Assembly (NCBI GenBank): GCA_013823855.1
Contig: PNMW01000015.1
Location: 1-64,000, forward strand
DNA: 64,000 nucleotides
DNA from: Lysobacteraceae bacterium
GTDB lineage: Bacteria; Pseudomonadota; Gammaproteobacteria; Nevskiales; Nevskiaceae
Reading direction: 5' to 3'
A program made the translations under genes and the position numbers. Positions 54,989-63,231 of this stretch are shown in pieces (the first letter of the stretch is position 1; each line of letters opens with the position of its first letter). The notes beneath the pieces are model-generated. The model ran no database searches, was not told the origin of the DNA, and saw only the letters and a list, made by a program, of their open reading frames with translations.

Positions 54989-57852
54989 GCCGGAACCGAC
55001 TTTCACCGCTGCTGCTGGTCGCCGCGCTGGCGGCCGGCCCTGGGCCGCTGCCGGCCGCCGAGCCGGTGTCGACGGTCGGCTCGACCACCGAGACCAACGG
55101 TCTCGAACGCAATGGCCGCTTCGTGGTGCGCACGCCCGCGATCCTGCGGCCCGGCATGCAGCAGGCGGTGCCGCCGAACGTGCTGGCGGCGATCGCCCAG
55201 TACGACCGCATCCTGGAAATTCCGACCAGCGCCGCCAACCGGGCCGAGGCGCTGCGCCGCGGTGCCGATCTGCGCGTGCAGCTCGCCGATGTCGACGGCG
55301 AGCCGAACCTGCCGGTGCTGCGCAAGGCGATCGCCATGTACCAGGCGCTGCTGCGCGAAGCGCCGGACTATCCGCTCAACGATCGCGCGCTGTACCAGCT
55401 GGCGCGCGCGCAGCAGGCGGTCGGCGAGGTCGATGCCGCGATTGTCAGCCTGCAGGCGCTTGGCGAGCGCTATCCGTATTCGTTCCGCACGCCGGATGGC
55501 GTGTTCCGCGCCGGCGAGCTGCTGTTCCAGCGCAACCGCTTCGCCGAGGCCGAACCGGCCTACCGGCAGGTGCTGGCGCAGGGCCCGTCGACGCCGTACT
55601 TCGAGCCGGCGCAGTACAAGTTCGGCTGGACCCTGTTGCGCCAGGGCAAGCACGCCGAGGCGCTGACGCCGTTCTTCGCGATCCTCGATCGCGAACTACC
55701 ACCGGGCACCCTCGAAGACCCGAGCCAGGCGCTGGCGGCGCTGGCGCCGGCGCAGGCCGAAGTGGTGCGCGACGTGCTCAAGGTCAGCGGCCGCGCGCTG
55801 GCCGCGCTCGGTGGCGGCAGCAGCCTGAACAGCCGCTTCGAGCAGGCCGGCGGCGAGCCGCGCTACGCCACCTTGCTCTACGCGGCGCTGGCCGCGCAGC
55901 TGCTCGAACAGCAGCGCTACACCGATGCCGCCGAGGTCGACCTGGCCTTCGTCGCGCGCCATCCGCAGCATCCTCGGGCGCCGGAATTCGAGACCCGGGC
56001 GATGGCCGCCTACCAGCAGGGCGGCTTCACCGAGCTGCTGATCGCCGCCAAGGGGCGCTACGTCGAGCGCTATGCGCCGGGCAGCGCCTACTGGGGCAGC
56101 ACTGCGCCGAGCGCCGAGGTGCTGGCGGCGCTGAAGGGCAATCTGGCCGATCTGGCCCGCCACCACCACGCGCTGGCGCAGGCCCGGCCGGCCGCCGAAG
56201 CGGCGGCGCGCAAGGCCGATTTCGCCGCCGCCGCCGCCGGCTACGCGCGGATCCTGGCGCTGTTCCCGGACGATCCCGAGGCCGCCGGGCTGGCGCTGCT
56301 GGAGGCCGATGCGCTGTTCGACGGCGGCCAGATCGAGGCCGCCGCGCGGCAATACGAGCGCGCCGCCTACGAGCTGCCGGGCAGCAAGACCGCGAAGCAG
56401 TCGCCGGCGACCGCGCTGGCCGCCGTGCAGGCCTGGCAGCAGCTGGCCCGGGACAGCGCCGAGCCGGCGAAGGCGGCGGCACTGCGCGAATCGGTGCGCG
56501 CCTCGCTGCGCCTGGCCGACCAATTCCCGGCCCATCCGCAATGGGCGCTGAGCCTGACCCGTGCTGCCGGCGACCTGCTGGCGCTGCACGACCCGGATGC
56601 CGCGTTCACCGTTGCCAGCCGGGTGCTGGCGGCACGGCCGCCGGCCGCGCCCGAGCTGCGCCGCGAGATGCTCGGCGTGGTCGCCGATGCCCGCTACAGC
56701 CAGAAAAACTACGCCGCCGCCGAAAGCGCCTACGGCGATCTGCTCAAGCTGCTGCCCGGCAACGATCCGCAGCGATCGCTGGTGGCCGAGCGGCTGGCGC
56801 GCTCGGTCTACGAACAAGCGGTGGTCGCCCGCGATGGCGGTGACCTGAAGACCGCCGCCGCGGCCTTCCAGAGGGTCGGCGCGGTGGTGCCGGATTCCGA
56901 GATCCGCGCCGCCGCCGACTACGACGCCGCCTCGGCCTGGGTCGAGCTGCAGGACTGGCGCAATGCCGCGCGCAGCCTCGAAGCGTTCCGCGGCCGCTAT
57001 CCCGGACACGCGCTGGTCGTCGATGCCGAAAAGAAGCTCGCCGTGGTCTACACCCGCGACAACCAGCCGGCGCGTTCGGCCGCCGTCTATGCCGTGCTGG
57101 CCGAGCGCGAGGCGCTGGGCGAGGAACTGCGCCGCGACGCGCTGTGGCTGTCGGCCAGCGATTACCGCCGTGCCGGCGACAGCCGTGCCGCCTCGGCACA
57201 GTTCGAGCGCTATGCGACGCGCTTTCCGCAGCCGCTCGATCGCGCCCAGCAAGCGCGCCGCAACCTGGCCGACATCGCCCGGCTGCAGCTGCGCGATCCG
57301 GCCCGCCAGCAGTTCTGGCTGCAGGCGATCGTCGACGCCGATGGTCCGGCCGGGCCGAAGGCCGCCGACACGCCGGCCCGCCAGCTGGCGGCGCAGGCCA
57401 GCCTCGAACTCGGTCAGGCCAGTGCCGCGCGCGCCGCGCTGCTGCGCCTCGGCCTGCCGCTGGACGCCAGCCTGGCCGCGCGCCGCGCGGCGATCGAAGC
57501 GGCGGTGCGCCAGCTCGATCGCGCCGCCGCCTACGGCTACGCCGAGGTGACCACCGCGGCGACCCACGAACTGGCCACCGTCTGGCGCGATTTCGGCCGC
57601 GCGATCATCAAGTCCGATCGGCCGGCCGGCCTGTCGGCCGAGGCGCTGGAGCAGTACCAGCTACTGCTCGAGGAACAGGCCGACAGCTTCGATGAAAAGG
57701 CGATGAAGGCCTATGAGGCCAATCTCGCCTACCTGCGTCAGGGCGTGTGGAACGACTGGGTCCGGAAGAGCAGCCTCGCGCTCAGCGAGATCGCGCCGGC
57801 CCGCTATGGCAAGAACGTGCGTCTGGAGGACCGTTATGACGCCATCCATTAA
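54985..57852 (+). CDS. large TPR repeat protein of ExbB/ExbD envelope operon
   Basis: The ATG at 54985 overlaps the previous stop by 4 bp and gives 955 residues. A signal peptide ends near LPAAEPV. At least a dozen helix-turn-helix units typical of TPR/Sel1-like arrays follow, for example 'FRAGELLFQRNRFAEAEPAY', 'YARILALFPDDPEAAGLALL' and 'YAAAESAYGDLLKLLPG'. Such arrays hold protein partners. Similar large periplasmic TPR proteins accompany AglRQS/Glt-type motors and other ExbB-driven systems. It overlaps the next gene by 17 bp. Confidence 0.82.
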   Translation: MSRNRLSPLLLVAALAAGPGPLPAAEPVSTVGSTTETNGLERNGRFVVRTPAILRPGMQQAVPPNVLAAIAQYDRILEIPTSAANRAEALRRGADLRVQLADVDGEPNLPVLRKAIAMYQALLREAPDYPLNDRALYQLARAQQAVGEVDAAIVSLQALGERYPYSFRTPDGVFRAGELLFQRNRFAEAEPAYRQVLAQGPSTPYFEPAQYKFGWTLLRQGKHAEALTPFFAILDRELPPGTLEDPSQALAALAPAQAEVVRDVLKVSGRALAALGGGSSLNSRFEQAGGEPRYATLLYAALAAQLLEQQRYTDAAEVDLAFVARHPQHPRAPEFETRAMAAYQQGGFTELLIAAKGRYVERYAPGSAYWGSTAPSAEVLAALKGNLADLARHHHALAQARPAAEAAARKADFAAAAAGYARILALFPDDPEAAGLALLEADALFDGGQIEAAARQYERAAYELPGSKTAKQSPATALAAVQAWQQLARDSAEPAKAAALRESVRASLRLADQFPAHPQWALSLTRAAGDLLALHDPDAAFTVASRVLAARPPAAPELRREMLGVVADARYSQKNYAAAESAYGDLLKLLPGNDPQRSLVAERLARSVYEQAVVARDGGDLKTAAAAFQRVGAVVPDSEIRAAADYDAASAWVELQDWRNAARSLEAFRGRYPGHALVVDAEKKLAVVYTRDNQPARSAAVYAVLAEREALGEELRRDALWLSASDYRRAGDSRAASAQFERYATRFPQPLDRAQQARRNLADIARLQLRDPARQQFWLQAIVDADGPAGPKAADTPARQLAAQASLELGQASAARAALLRLGLPLDASLAARRAAIEAAVRQLDRAAAYGYAEVTTAATHELATVWRDFGRAIIKSDRPAGLSAEALEQYQLLLEEQADSFDEKAMKAYEANLAYLRQGVWNDWVRKSSLALSEIAPARYGKNVRLEDRYDAIH

Positions 57853-58507
57853 GGCGGCGCTGGTCGCCGTGATCGCCACCGCCCTGCTCGCCGGCTGCAG
57901 TGCGCCGGCACGCCGGCCGGTGGCGCCGCGCGGGCCGGTGGAGCGCGCCACGCTTCCGGCGCCGGTGCCGGCGCCAATTCTGGCGCCACCGGCCAACGGC
58001 AAGCCGCCGGCCGACGAGCGCTTCCGCAATGCACTGGGGCTGATGGAGGACCATCGGCCGCAGGAAGCGCAGGCGGCGCTGCAAAGCCTGCTGAAGGACT
58101 ATCCCGACCTGTCCGGCCCGCTGACCGATGCCGGCATCCTCTACGCGCATGCCCGGCAGCGCGACAAGGCGCTGGCCCATTTCGAACGCGCGATCAAGGC
58201 CAATCCGGCCAATGTCGTGGCGCTGAACTGGAGCGGCGCGCTGTATCGCGAGGCCGGCGATCACGCCCGGGCCGAGAAGGCCTGGCAGCAGGCGCTGGCG
58301 GTGAAGCCGGACTATCCGGCCGCCGCCCTCAATCTGGCGATCCTCTACGACGTGTCGATGCGCCGCCCGGCCGATGCGCTGGTCTTCTACCGCCGCTATC
58401 AGCAACTGATCGGCCACGAGGACCTGATCGTCACCGCCTGGGTGCGCGATCTCGAAGGCCGGCCGGCGCAGCTTGCCAGCGCCGCCGGCGACGGGGTGGG
58501 GCGATGA
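57836..58507 (+). CDS. TPR lipoprotein of the envelope operon
   Basis: The ATG at 57836, behind a strong GGAGG, gives 223 residues. The lipobox LLAGC puts the lipidated Cys near residue 21. A Pro-rich linker (about 25-58) is followed by TPR units such as 'GILYAHARQRDKALAHFERA' and 'YREAGDHARAEKAWQQALAV'. It resembles PilF/NlpI-type lipoproteins and is probably outer-membrane anchored, serving as a periplasmic adaptor. It is coupled to both neighbours. Confidence 0.82.
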   Translation: MTPSIKAALVAVIATALLAGCSAPARRPVAPRGPVERATLPAPVPAPILAPPANGKPPADERFRNALGLMEDHRPQEAQAALQSLLKDYPDLSGPLTDAGILYAHARQRDKALAHFERAIKANPANVVALNWSGALYREAGDHARAEKAWQQALAVKPDYPAAALNLAILYDVSMRRPADALVFYRRYQQLIGHEDLIVTAWVRDLEGRPAQLASAAGDGVGR

Positions 58508-58818
58508 CCCGCCGGGCGCTGCCGGGCGCCGTCGCGCTGCTGCTGGCCTCGCTGCTGGCTAGGGCCGCAGCGCCGGTGGCCGCGCCGCCCGCCGAGCCGC
58601 TGCCGGCCGGCGCCACCATCGTCGGCGACAGCGACGCGGCGATCGGCCTCTACCTGACGCCATGGAAGGACGAGGAGCCGCTGCCGCCGGGCCGCAATCC
58701 GTCGAACTTCACGGTCGAGGCGGCGCCGGCCGATGCGGCCGCCGATCGCGCCCGCATCGAAGGGCTCGACAGCATCGACGGCTACCGGCGCGCCCATCGC
58801 CACTCCTACGGCAACTGA
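58504..58818 (+). CDS. small exported protein of the envelope operon (104 aa)
   Basis: The ATG overlaps the preceding stop (ATGA). The 104-residue product has a signal peptide (about 1-25) and a short mature part with 'DAAIGLYLTPWKDEEPLPPG' and no Cys. The 'LYLTPWK' segment occurs, as far as I recall, in small proteins encoded beside similar ExbB/ExbD/TPR operons, but the family is unnamed to me. Tight coupling makes an accessory structural role likely. Confidence 0.65.
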   Translation: MTRRALPGAVALLLASLLARAAAPVAAPPAEPLPAGATIVGDSDAAIGLYLTPWKDEEPLPPGRNPSNFTVEAAPADAAADRARIEGLDSIDGYRRAHRHSYGN

Positions 58819-58839
58819 ACTCCCGCGAGGCAAGCCCGC

Positions 58840-59505
58840 ATGTCATTCCCGAGCGTGATCATCCATTTCTTCCAGCAGGGCGGGGTGTTCATGTACCCGA
58901 TCGCCGTGGTGCTGCTGGCCGTGGTCGCGGTGACCGTCGAACGCCTGGCATTCCTGCTGCCGGCCGAGCGCGAGAACCGCGCGCTGCTGCGGGCGCTGGC
59001 GCCGCTGATGGCGCGCGGCGACCTGCAGGCGATCGACACCCTGCTCGGCGCCTCGCCGGCGGCCATCGCCCGGGTGCTCGAAGCCGCCGTGGCGCGCGCC
59101 CGGGTCGACAGCCGGCGCAGCGAGCTGGAGATCGCCACCGAACAGGGCCTGATGGACGTGCTGCCGGCGATCGAGAGCCGTACCCACTACCTGGCCACGC
59201 TGTCGAACATGTCGACCCTGCTCGGCCTGCTCGGCACCGTGCTCGGCCTGATCGGTGCCTTCGCCGCGCTCGGCGCTGCCGATCCGGCGCAGAAGGCGGA
59301 CCTGCTGTCGTCCGGGGTTTCGGAAGCGATGAACTGCACCGCCTTCGGCCTGATGGTGGCGATCCCGGCGCTGTTCCTGCACGCCCACATGCAGAGTCGC
59401 ACGACCCGGCTGATCGACAGCCTGGAATCGGTCTGCTCGCGCTTCGTCAGCGCGATCAGCGGCCGGCCCCCGGCGGCCATCGCCGCTGCCGGCATCACCG
59501 CCTGA
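58840..59505 (+). CDS. MotA/TolQ/ExbB proton channel protein (second system)
   Basis: This 221-residue protein has three membrane helices. One lies at the start ('YPIAVVLLAVVAVTVERLAF'). The other two, in the second half, carry the TolQ/ExbB signature 'LGLLGTVLGLIGAFAALGA' and 'MNCTAFGLMVAIPALFLHAH'. It has no Ala-rich periplasmic extension, unlike the ExbB at 4568. With the two ExbD proteins that follow it forms a proton-driven stator for the envelope machine encoded here, not obviously for TonB-dependent uptake. Confidence 0.9.
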   Translation: MSFPSVIIHFFQQGGVFMYPIAVVLLAVVAVTVERLAFLLPAERENRALLRALAPLMARGDLQAIDTLLGASPAAIARVLEAAVARARVDSRRSELEIATEQGLMDVLPAIESRTHYLATLSNMSTLLGLLGTVLGLIGAFAALGAADPAQKADLLSSGVSEAMNCTAFGLMVAIPALFLHAHMQSRTTRLIDSLESVCSRFVSAISGRPPAAIAAAGITA

Positions 59506-59514
59506 GCCGCGGCG

Positions 59515-60069
59515 ATGCGCGACGCCGCAGCCACCTTCGATGACGCCGACGACGAGGCCCGGCCCCAAGGCCGCCGCGCCCGCCGGCTGCGCCGCCAGCT
59601 GCGCCTGCAGCGCGATGACGAGCTGAACATCGTGTCGATGATCGACGTCTTCGCGGTGCTGATGTTCTTCCTGCTGGTCACCTCGTCGATCAGCGCCGCG
59701 CGTCTGAACGTGCTGGCGCTGGATCTGCCGGCCCGGGCCGCGCAGGCTGACGCCGCGCCGGCGCGACGGCCGAGCATTCGCCTGCTCGAGACGGCGCTGC
59801 TGGCCGACATCGGCGACGGCCGCGTGCAGCGGCTGGACGTGACGGACGCGCCGCGCCTGGCCGCGCTGCTGCTGCGCGCCAGGCAGCGGGCGCCGCGGCA
59901 GGACGGCATCGACCTGCTGGTGGCACCGGACGTCGCCTACGACCGGGTGGTGGCGGTGATCGACGCGATGCGCGCGGTGACTCCGCAGGCGATCGCCGCC
60001 GGCTTTCCCGGCGAGCTGTTCCCGAAGCTCGCGATCGGCGAAGCGGTCGCCGAGGGCGCCCGGCGGTGA
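59515..60069 (+). CDS. ExbD/TolR family protein (first of pair)
   Basis: This 184-residue protein has a long basic cytoplasmic start ('QGRRARRLRRQLRLQRDDE'), then 'LNIVSMIDVFAVLMFFLLVT' with the membrane Asp of ExbD/TolR, and a periplasmic domain. The Arg-rich extension is unusual for ExbD and may contact nucleoprotein or lipid head-groups. Its stop overlaps the GTG of the next gene. Confidence 0.88.
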   Translation: MRDAAATFDDADDEARPQGRRARRLRRQLRLQRDDELNIVSMIDVFAVLMFFLLVTSSISAARLNVLALDLPARAAQADAAPARRPSIRLLETALLADIGDGRVQRLDVTDAPRLAALLLRARQRAPRQDGIDLLVAPDVAYDRVVAVIDAMRAVTPQAIAAGFPGELFPKLAIGEAVAEGARR

Positions 60070-60536
60070 GTTCGAAGCGGCGCCTGCGCCGCGATCAGCG
60101 CCACCTGCGCAGCGGCGGCGCCGCGGTGCTCAACATCGTGTCGCTGATCGACGTGTTCGCGATCCTGGTGTTCTATCTGCTGGTCAACGCGCTGACCGTC
60201 GAAACCCTGCCGGTGCCGTCGGTGCTGAAGCTGCCGGATTCCGAAGCCCGTGCGGCGCCGACGGCGGCGCTGGCGATCAGCATCAGCGAACAGGAGATCC
60301 GCCTCGATGGCCGGCTGGTCGGCCGGGTCGATGATCCGCAGGCGGCGCGCCAGCTGCAGGCCGCGCTGCAGGCTGCCGCTCCCGGCGTCGATGCCGAGAT
60401 CAACATCGTCGCCGACAAGCGCCTGCCGTTCCGGGTGCTGAAGGCGGTGATGTCGGCCTGCACCGAGGCGCGCTACCCGCACGTGTCGCTGGCGGTGATC
60501 GAGAAGGCGGCAGCGCGGCCGGCGGGGGGCGCATGA
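60066..60536 (+). CDS. ExbD/TolR family protein (second of pair)
   Basis: A GTG start gives 156 residues, overlapping the previous stop by 4 bp (GTGA). Again an Arg-rich start ('KRRLRRDQRHLR'), then 'LNIVSLIDVFAILVFYLLVN' with the conserved Asp, and a periplasmic domain ending 'SLAVIEKAAARPAGGA'. Two different ExbD proteins per channel mirror the exbD1/exbD2 pair at 3680-4554 and the AglS/AglQ pair of gliding motors. Confidence 0.88.
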   Translation: MSSKRRLRRDQRHLRSGGAAVLNIVSLIDVFAILVFYLLVNALTVETLPVPSVLKLPDSEARAAPTAALAISISEQEIRLDGRLVGRVDDPQAARQLQAALQAAAPGVDAEINIVADKRLPFRVLKAVMSACTEARYPHVSLAVIEKAAARPAGGA

Positions 60537-61492
60537 CGGCCGTGTTCCGGCCGGCGCTGTCGCCGGCGATCGTGCCCGACGGCGATCGTTACGGTCTGGT
60601 CACCGAGGCCGATCGCCGCTTCCGGCGCATCGTCGCCCGCTTCGGGCTGCCGATGCTGGCCTTCGCGATCGCCGTGCCGCTGCTGCATCCGGAGCAGGCA
60701 CTGCCGCCCGCGCCGTCGCCGCGGACGCTGCATCGCGTCGAACTGCTGCCGCCGCCGGTGCCCGTACCGAAGCCGATGCCGATGCCGCAAGCGGTGCCGC
60801 CGAAGCCGCTGCCGGCGCCGACGGCCCGCAGTACGCCGGCACCCGCGGCAGCGGCTGCAGCACCGGCGGCGCCCGGCAGCGCCCGGGCCCGTGCCGAGGC
60901 CGCCGGCCTGATGCAGCTGCGGGAGCAGCTGGCGGCGATCAGCGAGCGCAGCGTCGTTTCCATCGAACGGCCGCAGGCGGTGATCGGCGGCGGCCGGCCG
61001 GCGTCGGCCACGGCCCGTGGTGCCGCGCTGGCCGCCGGTGCGGCGGCGAGCAGTGGCGGCGCTGCCGGCATCGGCCGCAGCGGGGTCAGTCAGGGGGCTG
61101 CGGTCGGCGATCTTGGTGCGCGGCGCACCGCTCGCGTGCAGGCCGCAGCTGGCATCGGCAGCGGCGCGCCGGCCGGCAGCGGCAAGGGACGCGCAGCCGG
61201 TCGCAGCCTGGAGGACATCCAGCTCGGCTTCGATCGCAGCAAGCACGCCTTCAACGCGATCTTCGGTCGTGCCGCGCGCGAGACCGTCGGCCTGCGCGCC
61301 GGCCGCATCGTGGTCAGCCTGACGGTGGCGCCCGATGGCTCGGTGACGCGCTGCGAGCTGGTTTCCAGCGCTTTCGGCGATCCCGCGCTCGAACAGAAGC
61401 TGCTGCGGCAGATTCGCCAGATGAACTTCGGCGCTCGCGAGGTGCCCAGCTACACGGTGCCGAGCTACCCGATCGACTACCTGCCGTCCTGA
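60533..61492 (+). CDS. AgmX/PglI C-terminal domain (TonB-like) protein
   Basis: This 319-residue protein has an N-terminal membrane anchor (about 35-53), a Pro-rich segment ('LLPPPVPVPKPMPMPQAVPP'), a long Ala/Gly-rich low-complexity middle, and a C-terminal domain (about 225-319) with 'QLGFDRSKHAFNAIFGRAA' and 'LTVAPDGSVTRCELVSS', characteristic of AgmX/PglI proteins and TonB-like transducers. It would couple the ExbB/ExbD motor to partners across the periplasm. It ends the operon; ATGA overlap with the ExbD gene. Confidence 0.85.
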   Translation: MTAVFRPALSPAIVPDGDRYGLVTEADRRFRRIVARFGLPMLAFAIAVPLLHPEQALPPAPSPRTLHRVELLPPPVPVPKPMPMPQAVPPKPLPAPTARSTPAPAAAAAAPAAPGSARARAEAAGLMQLREQLAAISERSVVSIERPQAVIGGGRPASATARGAALAAGAAASSGGAAGIGRSGVSQGAAVGDLGARRTARVQAAAGIGSGAPAGSGKGRAAGRSLEDIQLGFDRSKHAFNAIFGRAARETVGLRAGRIVVSLTVAPDGSVTRCELVSSAFGDPALEQKLLRQIRQMNFGAREVPSYTVPSYPIDYLPS

Positions 61493-61515
61493 TTCGTGCA
61501 TCGATAGCCGAGTTC

Positions 61516-61531
61516 TGGCACGTCGATTGCT
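61516..61531 (+). promoter_or_regulatory. sigma-54 promoter of the OmpA-cupredoxin gene
   Basis: TGGCACG-TCGA-TTGCT is a perfect sigma-54 consensus with 10 bp between GG and GC, 24 bp after the AgmX-like gene. The predicted start is near 61542, leaving a leader of about 142 nt. No NtrC dyad is apparent upstream. Confidence 0.85.
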
Positions 61532-61567
61532 GTAACCAATACAGATGTTCGCTGCCTGAACAGTTTC

Positions 61568-61606
61568 GATCGGCCAACGACGCCTGATCATCGGACTACG
61601 AAGTCC
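61568..61606 (+). promoter_or_regulatory. ANTAR-like hairpin pair in the OmpA-cupredoxin leader
   Basis: Hairpin 1 (61568-61589) has arms GAUCGGCC/GCCUGAUC, imperfect by a bulge on each side, and hexaloop AACGAC with A1 and G4. Hairpin 2 (61593-61606) has 4-bp arms GGAC/GUCC and loop UACGAA, which has G4 but not A1. The 3' arm of hairpin 2 overlaps the start of the terminator stem (61603-61643). The design matches the nas and nrt leaders, though hairpin 2 is weaker. Confidence 0.55.
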
Positions 61607-61652
61607 ACGCGCGAAGAGATCGCAGATCTCCCCGCGCGTGGATTTTTTTTTT
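61603..61652 (+). terminator. attenuator terminator before the OmpA-cupredoxin gene
   Basis: CCACGCGCG/CGCGCGUGG plus GAGAUC/GAUCUC form a long stem followed by ten T. It lies between the sigma-54 promoter and the gene it precedes by 31 bp, so it would block expression unless antitermination occurs. It could also end read-through from the preceding operon. Confidence 0.88.
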
Positions 61653-61683
61653 GCCCTTTGCAGATCAAGCCTTCCGGAGCCTT

Positions 61684-63063
61684 ATGAAACCCTTGACGCG
61701 TCGCCTGATCCCCGCCGTGATCGCGACTACGATGTTCAGCGCGCTGGCCAGCCCGGTCGCGAATGCCGACGAGCTTGCGCCGTACTACCTCGCCCCGATG
61801 GGTTCCTACGTGCTCGCCGATGACGGCCGCGGCACCAAGAACGGCATCGGCGGCACGCTGGCGCTGGGCGCCCATCTCGGCGCGCTGATCGATTTCGAGT
61901 TGCGCGGCAGCTTCATCAATTTCGGCAGCAAGGACGGCTCCGGCTCGTCGAAGCTCGGTGCCGGCGGCTTCGGCGTCAACGTCTACCTGTTCCGCGCCCC
62001 GGGCGGCAGCGGCCTGTACATCCACGGCGACGTGCAGGGCAGCGAGAAGGTGCTCTACCACTACGGCGCCGGGTACGAACTGATGTTCGGCGGCTTCGGG
62101 CTGCGCGCCGAAGGCCTGATCCGCAACGAGCAGTTCGAGCATCACGAGCCGATGATCAACGTCGGCCTGCGCATTCCGTTCGGCAGCAATCCGCCGAAGC
62201 CGGTGTTCGTGCCGCCGCCGCCTCCGCCACCGAAGGAAGAGGCCGTGGTCGCACCACCGCCTCCGCCACCTCCGCCGCCGCCTTGCAATGGCGCCGATGC
62301 CGGCACTGCGCTGTCGCTCGATGGCTGCAAGAAGGGCGACAACATCGTGCTGCGCGGCGTGAACTTCGAGTTCGACAAGGACGTGCTGACGGTCAACGCC
62401 ACGGTCATTCTCAATGAAGTGGCGTCGGCGCTGGCGCGTCGCCCCGACATCAAGGTCGAGATCGGCGGCCATACCGATGCCAAGGGCTCGGTGTCCTACA
62501 ACAAGAAGTTGTCCGATCGCCGCGCGGCGTCGGTGCGCAGCTATCTGATGCAGAAAGGCGTGGCCCAGGACCGCATCACCTCGGTTGGCTACGGAAAGAT
62601 CGTCGCCATTGCCAGCAACGACACCGACGAAGGTCGCGCACTGAATCGCCGAGTGGAGTTGACGGTGACCGATGCCGATCCGGCCGCCGGTGGCGTGGTC
62701 AGCGAACAGGCTGGCAAGGCCGATGAAGTGGTGACGCCGCCGGTCGAGGACACCATGCCGCCTGCCGAAGCCGGTGCGATGGAACTGGAAGCACCTGTTG
62801 CCCCTGCGGTCGCTGCCGCGGCAACCGCTGCGGTGTCGATCATCGACTACGAATACTCGCCGAAGGTGACCACGGTGAAAGCCGGCGGCACGGTGACCTG
62901 GACCAACAACGATCGGGTCACGCACACGGTCACTTTCGACGGCACCGACATCAAGGTGAAGTCGGCCGAGACCTACAGCCGTGCCTACCCGGCAGCGGGA
63001 ACCTTCGAATACAAGTGCGGCATTCACCCGACCATGTTCGGCACCGTGGTGGTTGTGCCCTGA
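61684..63063 (+). CDS. OmpA-like outer-membrane protein fused to a type-1 copper (cupredoxin) domain
   Basis: The ATG at 61684, behind CGGAG, gives 459 residues. Signal peptide 1-28. A small OmpA-type beta-barrel (about 29-168). Proline runs (176-200). A Cys pair (201, 215) and an OmpA C-terminal peptidoglycan-binding domain (about 220-330) with 'FEFDKDVL' and 'GGHTDAKGSVSYNKKLSDRR'. An Ala/Pro linker. Finally a plastocyanin-like domain (about 385-459) opening 'IIDYEYSPKVTTVKAGGTV'. All four type-1 copper ligands are present as His414, Cys445, His448 and Met451 (CGIHPTM). It should anchor a redox-active copper site to the outer membrane and peptidoglycan. Confidence 0.88.
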   Translation: MKPLTRRLIPAVIATTMFSALASPVANADELAPYYLAPMGSYVLADDGRGTKNGIGGTLALGAHLGALIDFELRGSFINFGSKDGSGSSKLGAGGFGVNVYLFRAPGGSGLYIHGDVQGSEKVLYHYGAGYELMFGGFGLRAEGLIRNEQFEHHEPMINVGLRIPFGSNPPKPVFVPPPPPPPKEEAVVAPPPPPPPPPPCNGADAGTALSLDGCKKGDNIVLRGVNFEFDKDVLTVNATVILNEVASALARRPDIKVEIGGHTDAKGSVSYNKKLSDRRAASVRSYLMQKGVAQDRITSVGYGKIVAIASNDTDEGRALNRRVELTVTDADPAAGGVVSEQAGKADEVVTPPVEDTMPPAEAGAMELEAPVAPAVAAAATAAVSIIDYEYSPKVTTVKAGGTVTWTNNDRVTHTVTFDGTDIKVKSAETYSRAYPAAGTFEYKCGIHPTMFGTVVVVP

Positions 63064-63071
63064 GGACAGTC

Positions 63072-63097
63072 GCCGCCATCGACGGATCGCTGGCGGC
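63072..63097 (+). terminator. GC hairpin after the OmpA-cupredoxin gene
   Basis: GCCGCCA/TGGCGGC arms around a 12-nt loop lie 9 bp after the stop. There is no T-run, so termination is uncertain. It separates the gene from nasT. Confidence 0.4.
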
Positions 63098-63231
63098 GGC
63101 TGGGTCCTGGACGAAGTTCCCTTTAGCTCGGACCCATTGAAATGAAGACCCAGACTTGTGAAGCATCTTCATCCATGCGTTCGGCCTATGCGCCGAGCAA
63201 GAGTCGAATCGGCAGTGACAAGACGGGCGCG

